Shown: positions 9,924-22,459 of the stretch, one piece after another
How the letters are laid out: each line of letters starts with the position of its first letter
Numbering within the stretch: the stretch's first letter is position 1
From: Adenophora triphylla var. japonica
Taxonomy: Eukaryota > Streptophyta > Magnoliopsida > Asterales > Campanulaceae
DNA: 64,000 bases
NCBI GenBank assembly: GCA_022495995.1
Contig: JAFEMH010000986.1
Coordinates: 186,001 to 250,000, forward strand
Reading direction: 5' to 3'
Position numbers and translations under genes: made by a program
Notes under the pieces: model-generated
Told to the model about the DNA's origin: nothing
What the model saw: the letters and a program-made list of their open reading frames with translations, nothing else
Database searches by the model: none

Positions 9924-10554
9924 TTCACCAAAAAAAGAAGAAGATAGATCCACATCCATTAAACTTATCAGTTCTTTTTTCATAGTTTACTATCCAACTG
10001 CTAATGATCAACATTTGGCTACTCAAGTGATGCATTAGTTCTGTGAAAATTCCCTTTTATGTTGCTTGGATTGTAGATCAGGCCTAGCTCAGTGGTGAAG
10101 CCACATAGAAGGGATGGGGGTCACTCGACCCTCTTGACTTGCGGGAAAAGTCATTTAGTACCTCTAGATTTTGGTAAGAGAGACTTAAAAGTATCATTTT
10201 TGTCTATTCAGACCCCCTTTAATTTTGGTAAAACTTGTATTATAATATCATTTTGACCCCTCTTTTATTCCAAATTTCCAAATGATAAGCATAACTCTCC
10301 CCCCCCCCCCCAACAATCTTGACTCCCTTCTTAAAAAAATCTGGCTTCCTTTCGAGCTGCTCATAATATACTCAAGTTTGTCCAATAAATCTTTGAGACT
10401 TGCATTTAGTTTTATGTTTATAATATATCAAAATATTTGTAACAGTGCAACCAGAGCTGCCTCTCAGCATGTGACTTTTTTCAGCTGTCCAATTCTTCAA
10501 ATTTATGTGCCATTTGTTTGGGATACATCTTTCTTTGATAAGTTTAGCTCTCTG
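9924..10554. other. Rest of MIR169 unit B up to the gypsy insertion
   Basis: Positions 9990-10060 and 10440-10554 resemble the distal parts of the MIR169 units (the CAGCTGTCCAATTCTTC phrase is shared with unit A). The part between contains unrelated sequence and a run of 13 cytosines at 10299-10311. The host sequence resumes at 39342 on the other side of the nested retrotransposons. Confidence 0.55.
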
Positions 10555-11098
10555 TGATAGCCAAAAGCCTATGAGAAATAGCCGAACGGAATTAGTAACC
10601 AAAGTTCTGAAGAAAAAGCTTCAGCTTTTCTTATGAAAATTCAATCAACAAAAACTGCATAATCCAAGGCCATAAAGATGTTTAAATACTTCCTAATAAC
10701 CCTAAAACGATTTAGAAACATAAAGACTAAATTAACCCCAACTAAAGTGCAAAAGAACGTCATCTGTGAATAAAGGAAACAACAATTTTGGAATAAGGAA
10801 ACTTCAGACGACGCGAGGCGCCCGCCCCGTCGAGTGTGAGGCGTCCGCCTCAAATCCAGTGATTCATGGCTTGGTCGAACATGCATGAGGCGGCCGCATG
10901 GGCATCTGTGAGGCGCCCGCCTCAAGCTCCGTAGCAAGGCCTCCTTGTTCTGCAACTCGGGCGCTCGCCTGGCCCTGAATGAAGCGCCCGCCTGGCCCTG
11001 TGTTGCTGATGTTACACGCTGCCTTGGTTGGTCCTTTGCCCCTACCTCCTTGAGCTGCTCCAACCAGGTTTGTAGGAGTAGAATGTGGAACTATATCA
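10555..11098 (-). repeat. 3' LTR of the gypsy element
   Basis: Starts and ends as TG..CA and matches the split LTR 15479-15718 plus 39033-39341. It is rich in GC-rich partly palindromic motifs such as GAGGCGCCCGCCTC around 10800-11000. The pol reading frame continues into it. Confidence 0.93.
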
Positions 11099-14000
11099 TC
11101 CTCCCCGTCTTGAGAAAAACTCGTCCACGAGTTGCCATCATCGTCATTGTTTCCATGGTAAGCTGATAAATCCGCGACATTGAACGTGGCAGAGACGTTG
11201 TACTCACCGGGCAAGTCGATCTTGTACGCATTGTCATTGATTCGCTCCACTACACGAAACGGACCATCAGCTCTTGGTTGTAACTTGCCAAAGCGACCAG
11301 CTGGGAATCTCTCCTTTCGCAAGTGTACCCACACCAAATCTCCAATGAAACACAACCCGCTTGCGATGCTTGTCCACCCGCTGTTTGTACATGTTGTTTT
11401 GACGAATAATGCACTTGCGAACCAACTCATGAAGCTCTTTAATCTGAGTTGCACGCGCCTCTTCATCAGAACTGAATTGACTGGTAACCGGAAGAGGAAT
11501 GAGGTCTAAGGGACTGAGCGGGTTACGTCCATACACCACTTGGAAAGGACTTTTGCCCATAGTGCTGTTCTGAGAAGAGTTGTACGCAAACTCGGCCTGT
11601 GCAAGTGTCAAGTCCCACTGTCGGGGATGGTCACCAACTAAACTGCGTAATAAATTACCCAAACTACGATTAGTCACCTCAGTCTGTCCATCCGTCTGCG
11701 GGTGATACGAGCTACTGATCTGTAAGCGCGAGCCCATCTTCCTCCACAATGTGCGCCAAAAATGGCTAACGAACTTGACATCCCTGTCAGAAGTAAGTGA
11801 TTTCGGAATGCCATGCAACTTCACAATCTCCTTGAAATACAAGTCTGCCACTTGTGTTGCATCAAATGTCTTACTGCAGGGAACAAAATGGGACATTTTT
11901 GAAAATCGATCCACCACCACCATAATGGAATCCTTCTGTCGTTGTGTACGGGGCAATCCCAACACAAAATCCAAGCTAATGTCCTCCCACGGAGCAGTAG
12001 GAACCGGCAAAGGAGTATAAAGGCCTGCATTGGACTTGCGAGTCTTGGCTACATGACACACACGACATCTTTCCACAAACCGAGCAACATCATGCCCCAA
12101 CTTTGGCCAAAAAAACTGCTCGCCTACAAGAGCCAATGTCTTATCTTTGCCAAAGTGTCCTGCAAGTCCCCCTTTATGACTCTCGGATATGATAAGGTCC
12201 CTCAACGAACAATAAGGGACACAAAGCTTGTTCCCCTTAAACAAGTAGCCATCATGGATCAAAAATTGCAGAAAATTACCCCGAGTACACTTATCCCAAA
12301 CCTCCCCAAAATATGGATCATCACGGTACAAATCACGAAAAGTGTCAAATCCGCATACCTCAACCTGCAATGTAGATAGTAAGGCATGTCGACGGCTCAA
12401 AGCATCAGCCACACGGTTCTGAACTCCCGCCTTATGTGTAATGACAAACGTAAAAATCTGAATGAACTCCACCCACTTGGCATGTCGCAGATTAAGCTTA
12501 TGCTGCCCTTGGATGTATTTGAGTGCCTCATGATCAGAATACAACACAAACTCCCGTGACAATAGATAATGTTGCCAATGCTCCAAGGTGCGAACAATGG
12601 CATAGAATTCCTTATCATAAGTAGAGTACTTCTTCTTAGCATCGTTCAGTTTCTCACTAAAGAAGGCGACAGGCTTCTTATTCTGACTCAACTCTCCGCC
12701 AACGCCAACATTGGAGGCATCACAATGAACCTCAAAAACTTCATCAAAATTAGGCAAAATAAGAACAGGGGCTTGTGTCACCGCCGTTTTCAAGAGCTGA
12801 AAAGCATCATCTCGCCGCCTTATTCCACACAAACACACTCCCCTTGATGCAGTCAATCAGAGGGGCAATAATACTGCTAAAATCACGAATGAAACGACGA
12901 TAAAAGGAGGCCAAACCATGAAACCGCCTAACATCATGAACATTCGTCGGTGTAGGCCAGCTAGTGATAGCTTCCACCTTCGAATCATCCATACGAATGC
13001 CCTCCTTGGTAACAACATACCCCAAGAAGGTCACTTGCTCCGTCAAAAAGTGACACTTCTTACGATTAGCATAAAGTTTCTGCCCACGTAGAACATCAAA
13101 AACCTGTCTCAAGTGTACCAAGTGTTGTTCCACAGATTTACTATAAACCAAGATATCATCAAAATAAACAACAACAAACGTACCAATGAAAGGTCTGAAA
13201 ATCTGGTTCATGAGTCGCATGAACGTGCTAGGAGCATTAGAGAGTCCAAACGGCATCACCATCCACTCATACAAACCATTCCGAGTCTTGAAAGTCATCT
13301 TCCACTCATCCCCCGGTCTGACACGAATCTGGTGGTACCCGCTTCGCAAATCAATCTTGGAAAACACCACTGCACCATGTAATTGGTCAAGCAAATCATC
13401 GATCCGAGGAATGGGAAACCTGTACTTGATGGTGATTTTATTGATCGCCTGACTATCCATACACATACGTAATGTCCCTTCCGCCTTGGGCACCATCAAA
13501 GTTGGAACCGCACATGGACTCATACTTTCCCGAATGACACCCTTGTCAAGTAACTCCCTCACCTGTCTCTCCAACTCTTCATGTTCCTTGGGTCACAACC
13601 GATACGCAGCCTTATTCGGAATAGAAGCACCCGGAACAAGATCAATACAATGCTGAATATCACACATGGGAGGGAGTCCCGGAGGAATCTCATCAGGAGT
13701 AACATCACCGTAATCATCAAGTAATGACTGTACCTCTGCGGGTGTGGACATACCCGATTCGTTCTCCTCAAGCAAGACAAGAACATAGAACCCCTGCTCC
13801 ACTGTAGTTGCTGAATCAAACTCTGCACGGCTAAGGAGTTGGTGAACAACAGCAGTCGTAGGTTCTCACTCGTAGTCTGCTCCTGTCTCGGGTCCGTCGG
13901 ACAAAGAGTAATAGAGACATCATTCATGCGGAAGGTGTACGTATTCTTGAACCCATCATGCTTAACCCGCCTGTCAAACAACCACGGCCTTCCCAACAAA

Positions 14001-14116
14001 ATATGACATGCATCCATTGGTACCACATCACACCACACCTCATCTCTATAGCGCTTACCAATAGAAAACTGCGCGAGGCACCGCTTATCCACCTTGAGTT
14101 CAATGTTCTTGATCAA
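10864..14116 (-). pseudogene. Gypsy pol: protease end, RT, RNase H, integrase (frameshifted)
   Basis: Order on the minus strand is PR-RT-RH-IN, which defines Ty3-gypsy. RT (13574-12807) carries [13 protein letters not shown] and the catalytic YFDDILVYS. RNase H follows with DASNVGVGGELSQ and a DHEALKYIQG segment. Integrase has an HHCC zinc finger (H..GHFG..CRVCHVAKT), a catalytic region with SLDFVLGLPRTQ, TSDRDVKF and the SSYHPQTDGQTE motif, and a C-terminal part ending [18 protein letters not shown] stop lies in front of RT (near 13593), and frame changes occur near 13800, 12830 and 11290. No chromodomain was recognised. The last reading frame runs through the start of the 3' LTR and stops at 10864. 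The parts are well preserved but not translatable as one protein. Confidence 0.88.
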
Positions 14117-15453
14117 CTAAGACAACTTATATGGCTGTGGGTGTACATCCGTAGGCAAACTCAGCTTGTCCACCATTGTAGTAGAAACAACATTCTCGCA
14201 ACTACCACCATCAATAATAACCTTGCACACCTTACCCTTGGCAGTGCACTTTGTATTGAAGATATTATGGCGAAGCCACTGATCATCATCTACAGCTGTT
14301 GTGTTCAACACACGTCTAACCACCAAGGCCGGACCCTTGTCTGCATAAACCACCTCGGTCTCGACGTCGGACACCTCGTCTTCTTCATCATAGACCGACA
14401 ACTCTTCCTCCAGTAAGGCAACAACGTTCCTGTTAGGACACTCGGCTTGAAGGTGACCAATACCCTGACATTTGAAGCACCTCGCAGGCTGCCTCCCCCT
14501 AGTATTGGCTGCAGTGGTATCTGAATTGGCTGCAACTGGTGTCTTCGGAGCAGTTGGGGGGACCCCTTTTGGTGTGCTGGAACTACCAATGCCCCTAGTG
14601 TTGGTAACATCTCTGCTCGGCCAACGATTCACCGCTTTCTTACGCTTCAATCAAGCTTTCTCAACCTTCAAAGCAAGTCGACACACATCCGCATAGGTCC
14701 AACACGTCGCAATTGAACCACCTCCGAAACGTCAACACGTAGTCCCCCAAGGAAGCGAGCAACGGTCTGCTCATCCTCTTCGGAAACATCACACCGCATC
14801 TGTAAACGATCAAACTCGTTGATGAATTCCTCAACGGTCATGTCCCCCTGTTTCAAATTATGGTAATCAAGAAAAGCCTCCTGTCTATAGTGGTCCGGAA
14901 GGAATTTCCTTCATAGCAACTTTTTCATCTTATCCCAAGAGTGAATTTTTGACTTCCCCTCTCTTGCCCGTTGCTTCTTAACATGTTCCCACCATCTAGA
15001 AGCATGCTTTTTCAATTTGATTGCCACAACCTTAACCTTATGACTATCGTCCATGGGTTTCAAATCAAACACACGTTCAACAGTATTTAGCCAATCAATG
15101 AACTCATCAGGGTGTGCCTTACCTTCAAACTCCGGGATGTCGATCTTCATGCCGATATCCTTCGAAGGATCAGCCCCAAGCCTGTGTCCACGATCATGAC
15201 CACGAGCGAAGGGATTGCGCCCGTCTGCAAAGCCTCCCTCATCAGACGATCCGTCTGAATCAGAGCCCACATCAGTGGGAGCCCTCATATCAGCAATCTG
15301 CTGTTGGAGCCGCTGAACTTGGTTTCGCAATTCGTCATTCTCAATATCGCGTAGGTCTCTCTCACGATGGATTTCATCCGCCTGGGGGTTTGCACGACGG
15401 CCTCTACCCTGTCCACGACGACCATCTCGAGCACCACGTCCGCGTTCGGCCAT
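14117..15453 (-). pseudogene. Gypsy gag and start of protease (broken)
   Basis: Gag opens at ATG 15453 with MAERGRGARDGRRGQG, followed by a coiled-coil-like stretch and the Retrotrans_gag core (EFIDWLNTVERVFDLK ... ASRWWEHVKKQR). A stop interrupts it at about 14911, after KKLL. The same frame resumes with KFLPDHYRQEAF and MTVEEFINEFDRLQ, and is lost to a frameshift near 14706. A CCHC zinc knuckle, CFKCQGIGHLQAEC, is readable at about 14440-14490. A protease-like segment KVIIDGGSCENVVS follows near 14200. The order and motifs are standard for the 5' part of a gypsy element. Confidence 0.85.
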
Positions 15454-15457
15454 TGAT

Positions 15458-15478
15458 AACCAGGATACTGATACCAAA
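15458..15478 (-). promoter_or_regulatory. Primer-binding site of the gypsy element
   Basis: Directly inside the 5' LTR the minus strand reads TTTGGTATCAGTATCCTGG. TGGTATCAG matches the complement of the 3' end of initiator tRNA-Met; the match fails after about nine bases. Confidence 0.65.
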
Positions 15479-15718
15479 TGATAGCCAAAAGCCTATGAGA
15501 AATAGCCGAACAGAATTAATAACCAAAGTTCTGAAGAAAAAGCTTCAGCTTTTCTTATGAAAATTCAATCAACAAAAACAGCATAATCCAAGGCCATAAA
15601 GATGTTTAAATACTTCCTAATAACCCTAAAACGATTTAGAAACATAAAGACTAAATTAACCCCAACTAAAGTGCAAAAGAACGTCATCTGTGAATAAAGG
15701 AAACAACAATTTTGGAAT
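15479..15718 (-). repeat. 5' LTR of the gypsy element, first half
   Basis: Matches 10555-10794 of the 3' LTR. It is interrupted after GGAAT (15714-15718) by the copia array and continues at 39033. Confidence 0.93.
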
Positions 15719-16471
15719 TGTTGGTGATTTTAGTATCATCAACTTATTTTATTGTAATGGTGATTTACTAAGAGATCAATGTGATTCGTATTAGACTCGG
15801 ATACGAGTAAGGGAAAGTGTGGAGTACACACTCGTTTGAGCTAAAACGAAGTCAACCTCGATAAAGAAGTAAAAGTTAAAGGGTAGCACATTTTGCTGAT
15901 GTGCTCGGCCGAGCAGAGTCCTTGACTCGGCCGAGCAGAGCTTAGCAGATTGGCCAAGTTTCGGGAGTGTCTTGCTCGGCCGAGGCATGTGCCTTGCTCG
16001 GCCGAGCAGTATGAACAACACGGCCTTGCAGTTCATAAGACACGGCCGTGCAGCTTGGCAGAATTTCACTAAACATATGTGCTCGGCCGAGCGAGTCCCT
16101 TGACTCGGCCGAGCGCTTCCGAACAAAGCCTTTTCAAAGTGAAAAGACACATTGCTTGGCTAAAGTCATGTCTTTTGAATATACCCTTTTACTGATACCT
16201 CTCCATCTGTTTAAATACAGATGTTTGATCTCATTTGGAACACACATAACATACAAGAGTGATACAACAATAACGAAAGCAAAACAATTCTCAAGTTTTT
16301 GATTTGTTCTCTTTGCCTAGAAAACAAATTGCGTGATTGTCTTATCCCAATAAAGATTTTGTGTAACCCAGGCATTAAGGGTCGAAATACTTTATTCGGA
16401 AAGTGGATTATACACGATTCAATCACATATCCGGCCTTAGTATCAAGATAAAGACCCTAAATTCCCTTACA
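15719..16471 (+). repeat. Copia LTR 1
   Basis: 753 bp, TGTTGG..TTACA. It contains six or so copies of the palindrome CTCGGCCGAG (or close variants) between 15900 and 16120, and CGGCCGTGCAGCTTGG near 16040. A TTTAAATA sequence near 16210 may serve as a TATA box. Confidence 0.9.
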
Positions 16472-16496
16472 AACGAATAAAGTATTAGTGATACTC

Positions 16497-17414
16497 ATGG
16501 CTGGTGGAAGTACTTTGAAGGAGATGACGACACAGTTTGGAAAGCTAGACAAATTTGAAGGACAAGACTTCAGACGTTGGCAGAAGAAGATGCACTTCCT
16601 TTTAACAACGTTAAAAGTGGTGTATGTTCTATCTACCTCTATTCCTAATTGCTTGAAGATGACAACTTGGAAGCAATCGACGTAGATCAAAGTGGGAGAA
16701 CGATGACTACATCTCAGAGAGGACACATATTAAACGGTATGTCTGATTCTCTATTTGACATCTATCAAAATGAGGAATCTGCTAAAGAGTTATGGGATTA
16801 TCTTGAATCCAAGTACATGGCAGAGGATGCTTCTAGTAAGAAGTTCCTTGTGAGTAATTTTAATAATTACAAGATGGTCGATTCAAGACCTTTCATGGAA
16901 TAGTTCAATGAACTCCTTAGAATCCTTGGACAATATACACAACATGGGTTGAAGATGGATGAGTCAATATCGGTTTCAAGTGTGATTGATAAGTTGCCTC
17001 CCTCCTGGAAGGATTTCAAACACACTTTGAAACATGGTAAAGACGATATGTCTTTGGTTCAACTTGGTAGTCACTTGCGCATAGAGGAATCTCTTAGGGC
17101 GCAAGAGGATGACAAAGGCAAAGGAAAAGAAGTTGCTGGACCCTCGGTCAATATGATTGATGAGGGTGGAAACAATAAAAACAAAGGAAAGAAACGTAGT
17201 TTTAATGACAATGGTTCTGGTTCCAACAAGAAGCCTAAATTGGCATGTTGGAAGTGTGGCAAAACTGGTCACTTTAAGAAGGATTGTCGTGTTGGAAACA
17301 ACAAGAATGGCGCAAGCACACGTGGTTCGGGAAAGGGGTCTAAGGACCATTCTGAAGACCAAGGATGATGCTATTACGTGGTGGATTGATTCCGGTGCCA
17401 CAACTCATGTTTGA
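16497..17414 (+). pseudogene. Copia unit 1 gag and protease remnant
   Basis: Gag starts at ATG 16497 with MAGGSTLKEMTTQFGKLDKF. It includes a capsid-like region ending KMVDSRPFME, then a TAG stop, then FNELLRILGQYTQ. It carries a CCHC zinc knuckle CWKCGKTGHFKKDC near 17246-17290. Small indels near 16650-16715 shift the frame compared with unit 2. A protease-like segment WWIDSGATTHV (with the DSG catalytic triplet) ends near 17414 in another frame. No polyprotein can be read through. Confidence 0.85.
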
Positions 17415-17954
17415 AGATCGTTGTTGGTTTAAGATATATGAACCAATGGAAGACGAATCTGTTCTTTACATGGGTGATGACCATTCCGCTCCTATTCAAG
17501 GAAAAGAAGTGTGGTGTTGGAATTCAGTTCGGGAAAAACTATTTCTTTGTTTAATGTATTGTATGTACTAAAACTTCATTTCTGGTCCTGTATTGAACAA
17601 GTGTGGATACAAACAAGTATATGAATCCGATAAGTATACCTTATCGAAGTCTGGTGTATTTGTAGGATTTGGTTATAATGGGATGTTTATGTTGAATTTA
17701 AATAAAATTTCTAGTTCTGTTTATATGACTTCTTCTGTTGTTATCAATTCTTCGTAATGGCATGCTCGATGGAAAATATAATATTTCGAAAGGCTTTCAA
17801 TTCTTAATGTAAGATTATCCCATTTTGAACATAGCCACCATCATTAAATGCGTTGTGAGTTTGTTCAAATGCATAGCCACGCATTTAATAATGTGTTGTG
17901 AGTATGCGGATCTACTTGCTTTGGTTGAATATTTATTCACCATTAAGTTAAGAA
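17415..17954 (+). pseudogene. Copia unit 1: residual pre-integrase region, integrase core missing
   Basis: A pre-integrase phrase (KCGYKQVYESDKYTLSKSG) and a WHAR motif are readable, but the sequence then degenerates to stop-rich DNA. The next recognisable part is the linker in front of RT at about 17955. The integrase catalytic core (the DDE region) is absent. Units 2 and 3 have the same structure, so the deletion was already present in the founder. Confidence 0.7.
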
Positions 17955-19682
17955 TTGATAAGTATTTCGGCTGAATCTCAAATGAATGATCATTTGATTG
18001 AGGTACCAAGTGAGACACCCGAACCTCGTAAAAGTAAAAGAACAAGGAAAGCTAAATCATATGGTTCTGATTTTCAACTATATTTAGTTATGGGATCAAG
18101 AGATCAAATTGAATCTCAATACTCTTACTGTTATAGTATAGAGGAGGATCCAAGAACCTATGATGAAGCAATAAAATCTCGAGATGCTGGTTTTTGGTAA
18201 GAAGCAATCGATGATGAGATTAGTTCTATTATGAAAAATAATACATGGATCTTGTCTGATTTACCACCAGGCTGTAAACCTTTAGGGTGCAAATGGATCT
18301 TCAAAAAGAAGATGAAAGTCTATGGAACAATTGACAAGTTTAAAGCTCGATTAGTAATCCAAGGCTTTAGACAAAGGAAGAAATCGATTACTTCGATACC
18401 TATGCACCGGTTGCTCGTATCACTACTATTAGATTTCTGATAGCTTTGGCTGCTATTCAGAATCTATTGATCCATCAAATGGATGTCAAAACAGCATTTT
18501 TAAATGGTGATTTGGAAGAAGAAGTGTATATGAAACAACCAGAAGGATTTATTATGCCAGGTAATGAGCATAAGGTATGTAAGTTAATTAAGTCATTGTA
18601 TGGGCTGAAGCAAGCACCTAAGCAGTGGCATCAAAAGTTTGATTATGTTGTTTTGTCGAATGGTTTTGTATTAAATCAGTCCGACAAATGTGTATATAGC
18701 AGATTTGATTAATCCGGTAAAGGTGTAATCATTTGCCTATATGTTGATGACATGTTGATTTTTGGCACAGACCAAAATGTAGTTGATGAAACTAAGAAGT
18801 TTTTGTCATCAAAGTTTTCTATGAAGGACAAGGGAGAAGCCGACGTAATTCTTGGTATAAAGATTAACGGATGAACAAGGGAATTACAATTTCACAATCT
18901 CATTATATTGAGAAAATTCTCAAGAGGTTTAATTGTGATAATTGTTCTAAAGTTAGTACTCCCATGGATCCAACTGAGAAACTTGTATCAAACACTGGTA
19001 AACCTGTGTCACAAATTAATACTCAAAAGCCATAGGCAGTTTGATGTATGCTATGACGGGCACTCGACCTGATATTGCTTATGGAGTTGGACGATTGAGC
19101 AGGTTTACTAGTAATCCTAGTAGACAACATTGGCATGCTATAACAAGGGTATTCAAGTACTTAAAAGGTACTATGGACTATGGTTTGTATTATAGTGGAC
19201 ATCCTTCAATATTAGAAGGTTACACAGATGCTAGTTGGATCAACCAAGAAGATTCATCTTCTACTAGTGGTTGGGTGTTCTTGCTTGGAGGAGGTGCCAT
19301 TTCTTGGGCTTCCAAAAAGCAGACATGTATTACGCATTCTACAATGGAATCTGAGTTTGTAGCATTGGCTGCTGCTGGAAAAGAAGCAGAGTGTCTTCGG
19401 AACTTGGTATATGAGATTCCATTATGGCCAAAACCGATATCACCAATATCTATCCATTGTGATAGTGCAGCTACATTGGCTAGGGCTTATAGTCAAATGT
19501 ATAATGGCAAGTCTAGACACTTGGGTGTCAGACATAGTATGATTCGGGAGTTAATCATGAATGGTGTGATATCAGTTGAGTTTGTTCGGTCGCAACAAAA
19601 TTTAGCTGACCACTTGACGAAGGGGTTAGCCAGAGACTTGGTAAATAAGTCTGCAATGGGAATGGGATTAAAGTCCATTTAA
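17955..19682 (+). pseudogene. Copia unit 1 reverse transcriptase and RNase H (broken)
   Basis: RT is recognisable by [42 protein letters not shown] and the catalytic YVDDMLIFG. RNase H carries [28 protein letters not shown] and [11 protein letters not shown]. Stops lie after AGFW (18199), after SRFD (18712) and near 18873, and a frameshift disrupts the VARITT motif region. The order places it in Ty1-copia. Confidence 0.85.
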
Positions 19683-20215
19683 TCCTCCAATTGTGAGATA
19701 CCCAATTCCCTTCTAATACAATGTTAGAAGCTTGAATTCAATGTGGAAAGCTCGCAGTTGGAGATTGAAACACATGTTATTATCTTTCCCAAGGTATGTG
19801 TTCAGACCTGCAAGTAAAGGTTAGGTTGAAGAATATCTTCTTAATAGTTCCTTTGAAAAAATTGCAAATGCAGGTGCAAGATTAAAGGAACTACCTATGT
19901 GGACATGAAGTTTTGCCGCTTCAAGAAGCTAGGACTTAGCTTCCTATATGTTCACTATTGGATATGGACATATGGCTTGTAATAGTGTCAAGGTTAAACA
20001 AAGAGAATTGTACTGAACTTATGTGTATAGTATCTTCAGGTATTCATATGAGTTGACGGGTTCAATCGTTAGGACACCCCGATTCTCGAGTATTTGAAAT
20101 GTGTATTATACTAAGATGAAAATTCAATCGCAAGACATTTTCATTTATGCATTCGTTTGTTTCGTTATTTATAAAGTTTAGTAAATCAAAGAATTACACT
20201 AAAATGGAGGGGATT

Positions 20216-20975
20216 TGTTGGTGATTTTAGTATCATCAACTTATTTTATTGTAATGGTGATTTACTAAGAGATCAATGTGATTCGTATTAGACTCGGATA
20301 CGAGTAAGGGAAAGTGTGGAGTACACACTCGTTTGAGCTAAAACGAAGTCAACCTCAATAAAGAAGTAAAAGTTAAAGGGTAGCATATTTTGCTGATGTG
20401 CTCGGCCGAGCAGAGTCCTTGACTCGGGCGAGCGAGCTTAGCGATTGGCCAAGTTTCTCGGAGTGTCTTGCTCGGCCGAGGCATGTGCCTTGCTCGGCCG
20501 AGCAAGCATGGTTAACAACACTACTGCCAGTAGTTCATAAGACAAGGCCGCGCAGCCTTGCGTAATTTCACTAGACATATGTGCTCGGTCGAGCGAGTCC
20601 CTTGACTCGGCCGAGCAGTTCCTGAACAGGTGCCTTTTCAAAGTGAAAAGACACATTGCTTGGCTAAAGTCATGTCTTTTGAATATACCCTTTTACTGAT
20701 ACCTCTCCATCTGTTTAAATACAGATGTTTGATCTCATTTGGAACACACATAACATACAAGAGTGATACAACAATAACGAAAGCAAAACAATTCTCAAGT
20801 TTTTGATTTGTTCTCTTTGCCTAGAAAACAAATTGCGTGATTGTCTTATCCCAATAAAGATTTTGTGTAACCCAGGCATTAAGGGTCGAAATACTTTATT
20901 CGGAAAGTGGATTATACACGATTCAATCACATATCCGGCCTTAGTATCAAGATAAAGACCCTAAATTCCCTTACA
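20216..20975 (+). repeat. Copia LTR 2 (shared by units 1 and 2)
   Basis: 760 bp. Preceded by the polypurine tract AAAATGGAGGGGATT. It carries CTCGGCCGAG palindromes, with several small differences from LTR 1 around 20420-20630. Confidence 0.9.
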
Positions 20976-21000
20976 AACGAATAAAGTATTAGTGATACTC

Positions 21001-21919
21001 ATGGCTGGTGGAAGTACTTTGAAGGAGATGACGACACAGTTTGGAAAGCTAGACAAATTTGAAGGACAAGACTTCAGACGTTGGCAGAAGAAGATGCACT
21101 TCCTTTTAACAACGTTAAAAGTGGTGTATGTTCTATCTACCTCTATTCCGGAATTGCTTGAAGATGACAACTTGGAAGCAATCAGACGTAGATCAAAGTG
21201 GGAGAACGATGACTACATCTGCAGAGGACACATATTAAACGGTATGTCTGATTCTCTATTTGACATCTATCAAAATGAGGAATCTGCTAAAGAGTTATGG
21301 GATTATCTTGAATCCAAGTACATGGCAGAGGATGCTTCTAGTAAGAAGTTCCTTGTGAGTAATTTTAATAATTACAAGATGGTCGATTCAAGACCTTTCA
21401 TGGAATAGTTCAATGAACTCCTTAGAATCCTTGGACAATATACACAACATGGGTTGAAGATGGATGAGTCAATATCGGTTTCAAGTGTGATTGATAAGTT
21501 GCCTCCCTCCTGGAAGGATTTCAAACACACTTTGAAACATGGTAAAGACGATATGTCTTTGGTTCAACTTGGTAGTCACTTGCGCATAGAGGAATCTCTT
21601 AGGGCGCAAGAGGATGACAAAGGCAAAGGAAAAGAAGTTGCTGGACCCTCGGTCAATATGATTGATGAGGGTGGAAACAATAAAAACAAAGGAAAGAAAC
21701 GTAGTTTTAATGACAATGGTTCTGGTTCCAACAAGAAGCCTAAATTGGCATGTTGGAAGTGTGGCAAAACTGGTCACTTTAAGAAGGATTGTCGTGTTGG
21801 AAACAACAAGAATGGCGCAAGCACACGTGGTTCGGGAAAGGGGTCTAAGGACCATTCTGAAGACCAAGGATGATGCTATTACGTGGTGGATTGATTCCGG
21901 TGCCACAACTCATGTTTGA
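21001..21919 (+). pseudogene. Copia unit 2 gag and protease remnant
   Basis: This copy is nearly identical to unit 1, but the first half of gag is open from ATG 21001 to the shared TAG stop after KMVDSRPFME (21408). The zinc knuckle CWKCGKTGHFKKDC and the DSG protease segment follow as in unit 1. Sharing this stop groups units 1 and 2 against unit 3, which reads Q at that codon. Confidence 0.85.
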
Positions 21920-22459
21920 AGATCGTTGTTGGTTTAAGATATATGAACCAATGGAAGACGAATCTGTTCTTTACATGGGTGATGACCATTCCGCTCCTAT
22001 TCAAGGAAAAGAAGTGTGGTGTTGGAATTCAGTTCGGGAAAAACTATTTCTTTGTTTAATGTATTGTATGTACTAAAACTTCATTTCTGGTCCTGTATTG
22101 AACAAGTGTGGATACAAACAAGTATATGAATCCGATAAGTATACCTTATCGAAGTCTGGTGTATTTGTAGGATTTGGTTATAATGGGATGTTTATGTTGA
22201 ATTTAAATAAAATTTCTAGTTCTGTTTATATGACTTCTTCTGTTGTTATCAATTCTTCGTAATGGCATGCTCGATGGAAAATATAATATTTCGAAAGGCT
22301 TTCAATTCTTAATGTAAGATTATCCCATTTTGAACATAGCCACCATCATTAAATGCGTTGTGAGTTTGTTCAAATGCATAGCCATGCATTTAATAATGTG
22401 TTGTGAGTATGCGGATCTACTTGCTTTGGTTGAATATTTATTCACCATTAAGTTAAGAA

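Larger units (their letters stand above)
10555..15718 (-). mobile_element. Ty3-gypsy retrotransposon, larger part (continues at 39033-39341)
   Basis: The element runs on the minus strand. Its 3' LTR is 10555-11098 (544 bp). Its 5' LTR is 15479-15718 joined to 39033-39341, also 544 bp once the duplicated GGAAT is counted once. Five-base target duplications CTCTG lie at 10550-10554 and 39342-39346. The primer site right after the 5' LTR reads TTTGGTATCAG on the minus strand (initiator tRNA-Met type), and a purine tract GACGGGGAGGA precedes the 3' LTR. Gag, protease, reverse transcriptase, RNase H and integrase can all be read but are broken by stops and frameshifts. Confidence 0.93.

Noticed and set aside
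10070..10130. A SINE with a tRNA-like A box (TAGCTCAGTGG)
   Set aside because: No B box at the right distance, no poly-A or T tail and no target duplication found.
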